DNA of 64,000 bases, from assembly GCF_900091495.1 (NCBI RefSeq), contig NZ_LT607413.1, positions 7,083,001-7,147,000 of the forward strand. The letters run 5' to 3'. The DNA is from Micromonospora echinospora (lineage in GTDB: Bacteria; Actinomycetota; Actinomycetes; Mycobacteriales; Micromonosporaceae). The position numbers and the translations under genes are program-made. Of this stretch, positions 62,941 through 64,000 are shown piece after piece. The notes under the pieces are model-generated. The model saw nothing but the letters and a program-made list of their open reading frames with translations, made no database searches and was not told the DNA's origin. Within the stretch, counting starts at the first letter, position 1. Every line of letters starts with the position of its first letter.

Positions 62941-64000
62941 TCAGAGGCGGATGCCGAGCAGGGCGTCCACCGTCGCGGTGACCAGTGCCGGTGCGTCCGG
63001 GTCGTCCGCCGTGCCGGCCAACGTCTCCTCGGCCCACCCGTCCACCAGCGCCAACGCGCCCGGAGTGTCGAGGTCGTCGGCGAGGTGTCGGCGTACCCCG
63101 GCCAGCAGCGCCGCGCCGGACGGCCCGGCGGGGGCGGCGGCGGCCCGACGCCAGCGGGCCAGGCGCTCCCCGGCGGCGGCGAGCAGGTCGTCGGTCCAGG
63201 ACCGGTCGCTGCGGTAGTGCCCGGCCATCAGGGCGAGCCGCACCGCCATCGGGTCGACCCGGTCGGCCCGCAGCCGGGACACGAAGACCAGGTTCCCCCG
63301 GGACTTGGACATCTTCTCGCCGTCCAGGCCGATCATGCCGGCGTGCACGTAGTGGGTGGCGAACGGGGCCTGCCCGGTGAGCCGCTCGGCGTGCGCCGCC
63401 GAACACTCGTGGTGCGGGAAGATCAGGTCGTTGCCGCCGCCCTGGACGTCGATCCGGTCACCGAGCAGGTTCAACGCGATCACCGTGCACTCGATGTGCC
63501 AGCCGGGGCGTCCCGGGCCCAGGTCACCGCCGGGCCAGGACGGCTCCCCCGGCCGTTCGCCGCGCCAGAGCAGCGGGTCGAGGGGGTCCCGCTTACCGGG
63601 CCGCTGCGGGTCGCCGCCGCGCTCCGGGAAGATCTCCAGCATCTCCTCCCGGGAGAGGTTGGACTCGTAGCCGAAGCGGCCGGTGGCGGCGACGTCGAAG
63701 TAGACGTCCCCGGTGCCGTCGTCGAGGCGGTACGCCGCGCCGTCCTTGAGCAGCAGCAGCACCCGGTCGGCGATGTCCGGGATCGACTCGACCGCGCCGA
63801 CGTAGTGCGCCGGCGGGATGATCCGCAGCGCCTCCATGTCCTCGCGGAACAGGGCCGTCTCCCGCATCGCCAGGACCTTCCAGTCCTCGCCGTCGCGCTC
63901 GGCCCGTTCCAGCAGCGGATCGTCGATGTCGGTGACGTTCTGCACGTACGCGACCTCGCGGCCGGAGTCCCGCCACATCCGCTGGACGAGGTCGAACGTG
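62941..64000 (-). CDS. mshC: Mycothiol ligase MshC (5' end outside window)
   Basis: The C-terminal ~353 residues of a protein of about 415; the N-terminus with the HIGH motif lies beyond the right edge. Visible: [27 protein letters not shown], zinc ligands in GWHIEC and [10 protein letters not shown], and the KMSKS loop EKMSKSRGN. These match MshC, the cysteinyl-tRNA-synthetase-like enzyme that links cysteine to glucosaminyl-inositol in mycothiol synthesis, better than CysS, which has a longer C-terminal domain. Confidence 0.93.
   Translation of the reverse strand, partial: TFDLVQRMWRDSGREVAYVQNVTDIDDPLLERAERDGEDWKVLAMRETALFREDMEALRIIPPAHYVGAVESIPDIADRVLLLLKDGAAYRLDDGTGDVYFDVAATGRFGYESNLSREEMLEIFPERGGDPQRPGKRDPLDPLLWRGERPGEPSWPGGDLGPGRPGWHIECTVIALNLLGDRIDVQGGGNDLIFPHHECSAAHAERLTGQAPFATHYVHAGMIGLDGEKMSKSRGNLVFVSRLRADRVDPMAVRLALMAGHYRSDRSWTDDLLAAAGERLARWRRAAAAPAGPSGAALLAGVRRHLADDLDTPGALALVDGWAEETLAGTADDPDAPALVTATVDALLGIRL

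Overview
The window is a GC-rich actinobacterial chromosome segment, most likely from Micromonospora or a close relative. GTG starts, third-position G/C, a Pup-proteasome system, a mycothiol-pathway ligase and twin-arginine translocase genes all point to Actinomycetota. The genus is inference from overall gene content. No tRNA, rRNA, CRISPR array, transposase or phage module was found, and no gap between genes exceeds about 300 bp.

Layout. 0-4 kb: two STAS-domain regulators, then a response regulator / histidine kinase / GerMN-lipoprotein operon. 4-6 kb: htpG. 6.1-11.2 kb: a tightly coupled five-gene operon matching the uncharacterised STM4015-4014-4013-4012-4011 families (leucine-rich repeat protein, ATP-grasp enzyme, alkaline-phosphatase-like hydrolase, HemN-like radical SAM, SPASM-like radical SAM). 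It is the best candidate for an undescribed biochemical system here. 11.4-14.8 kb: a membrane Ser/Thr kinase followed by a look-alike that has lost its catalytic residues. 14.9-17.2 kb: a Bcr/CflA-type exporter and a 5'-3' exonuclease.

17.5-43 kb is the conserved actinobacterial protein-quality-control region: helY, tatC, tatA, pafC, pafB, pafA, prcA, prcB, pup, dop, arc, ferredoxin, trmI, an M50 protease and a RecB-like nuclease, in an order close to what I recall for Rv2090-Rv2119 of M. tuberculosis. Departures include an endonuclease VII-type gene between pup and prcB, an opposite-strand dTDP-glucose dehydratase-like gene between pafA and prcA, and a CDF transporter plus DUF3866 gene next to pafB. 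44-49.6 kb: a NarL-type two-component system and a MacB/FtsX-type ABC transporter with a well-placed operator-like palindrome.

49.7-57 kb is an accessory stretch (HAD phosphatase, zinc metallopeptidase, phosphotransferase, DinB protein, HTH regulator, lipoprotein, sulfotransferase, uridine-kinase-like gene flanked by 16-bp direct repeats). The conserved backbone resumes with metH, a PAC2 protein, a GntR regulator and mshC, which runs off the right edge.

Cross-cutting signals: four copies of a 54-bp palindromic element; many genes with a TANNNT hexamer 6-9 nt before the start codon and no ribosome-binding site, implying leaderless mRNAs; and two short leader ORFs whose stop codons overlap the start of the next gene.
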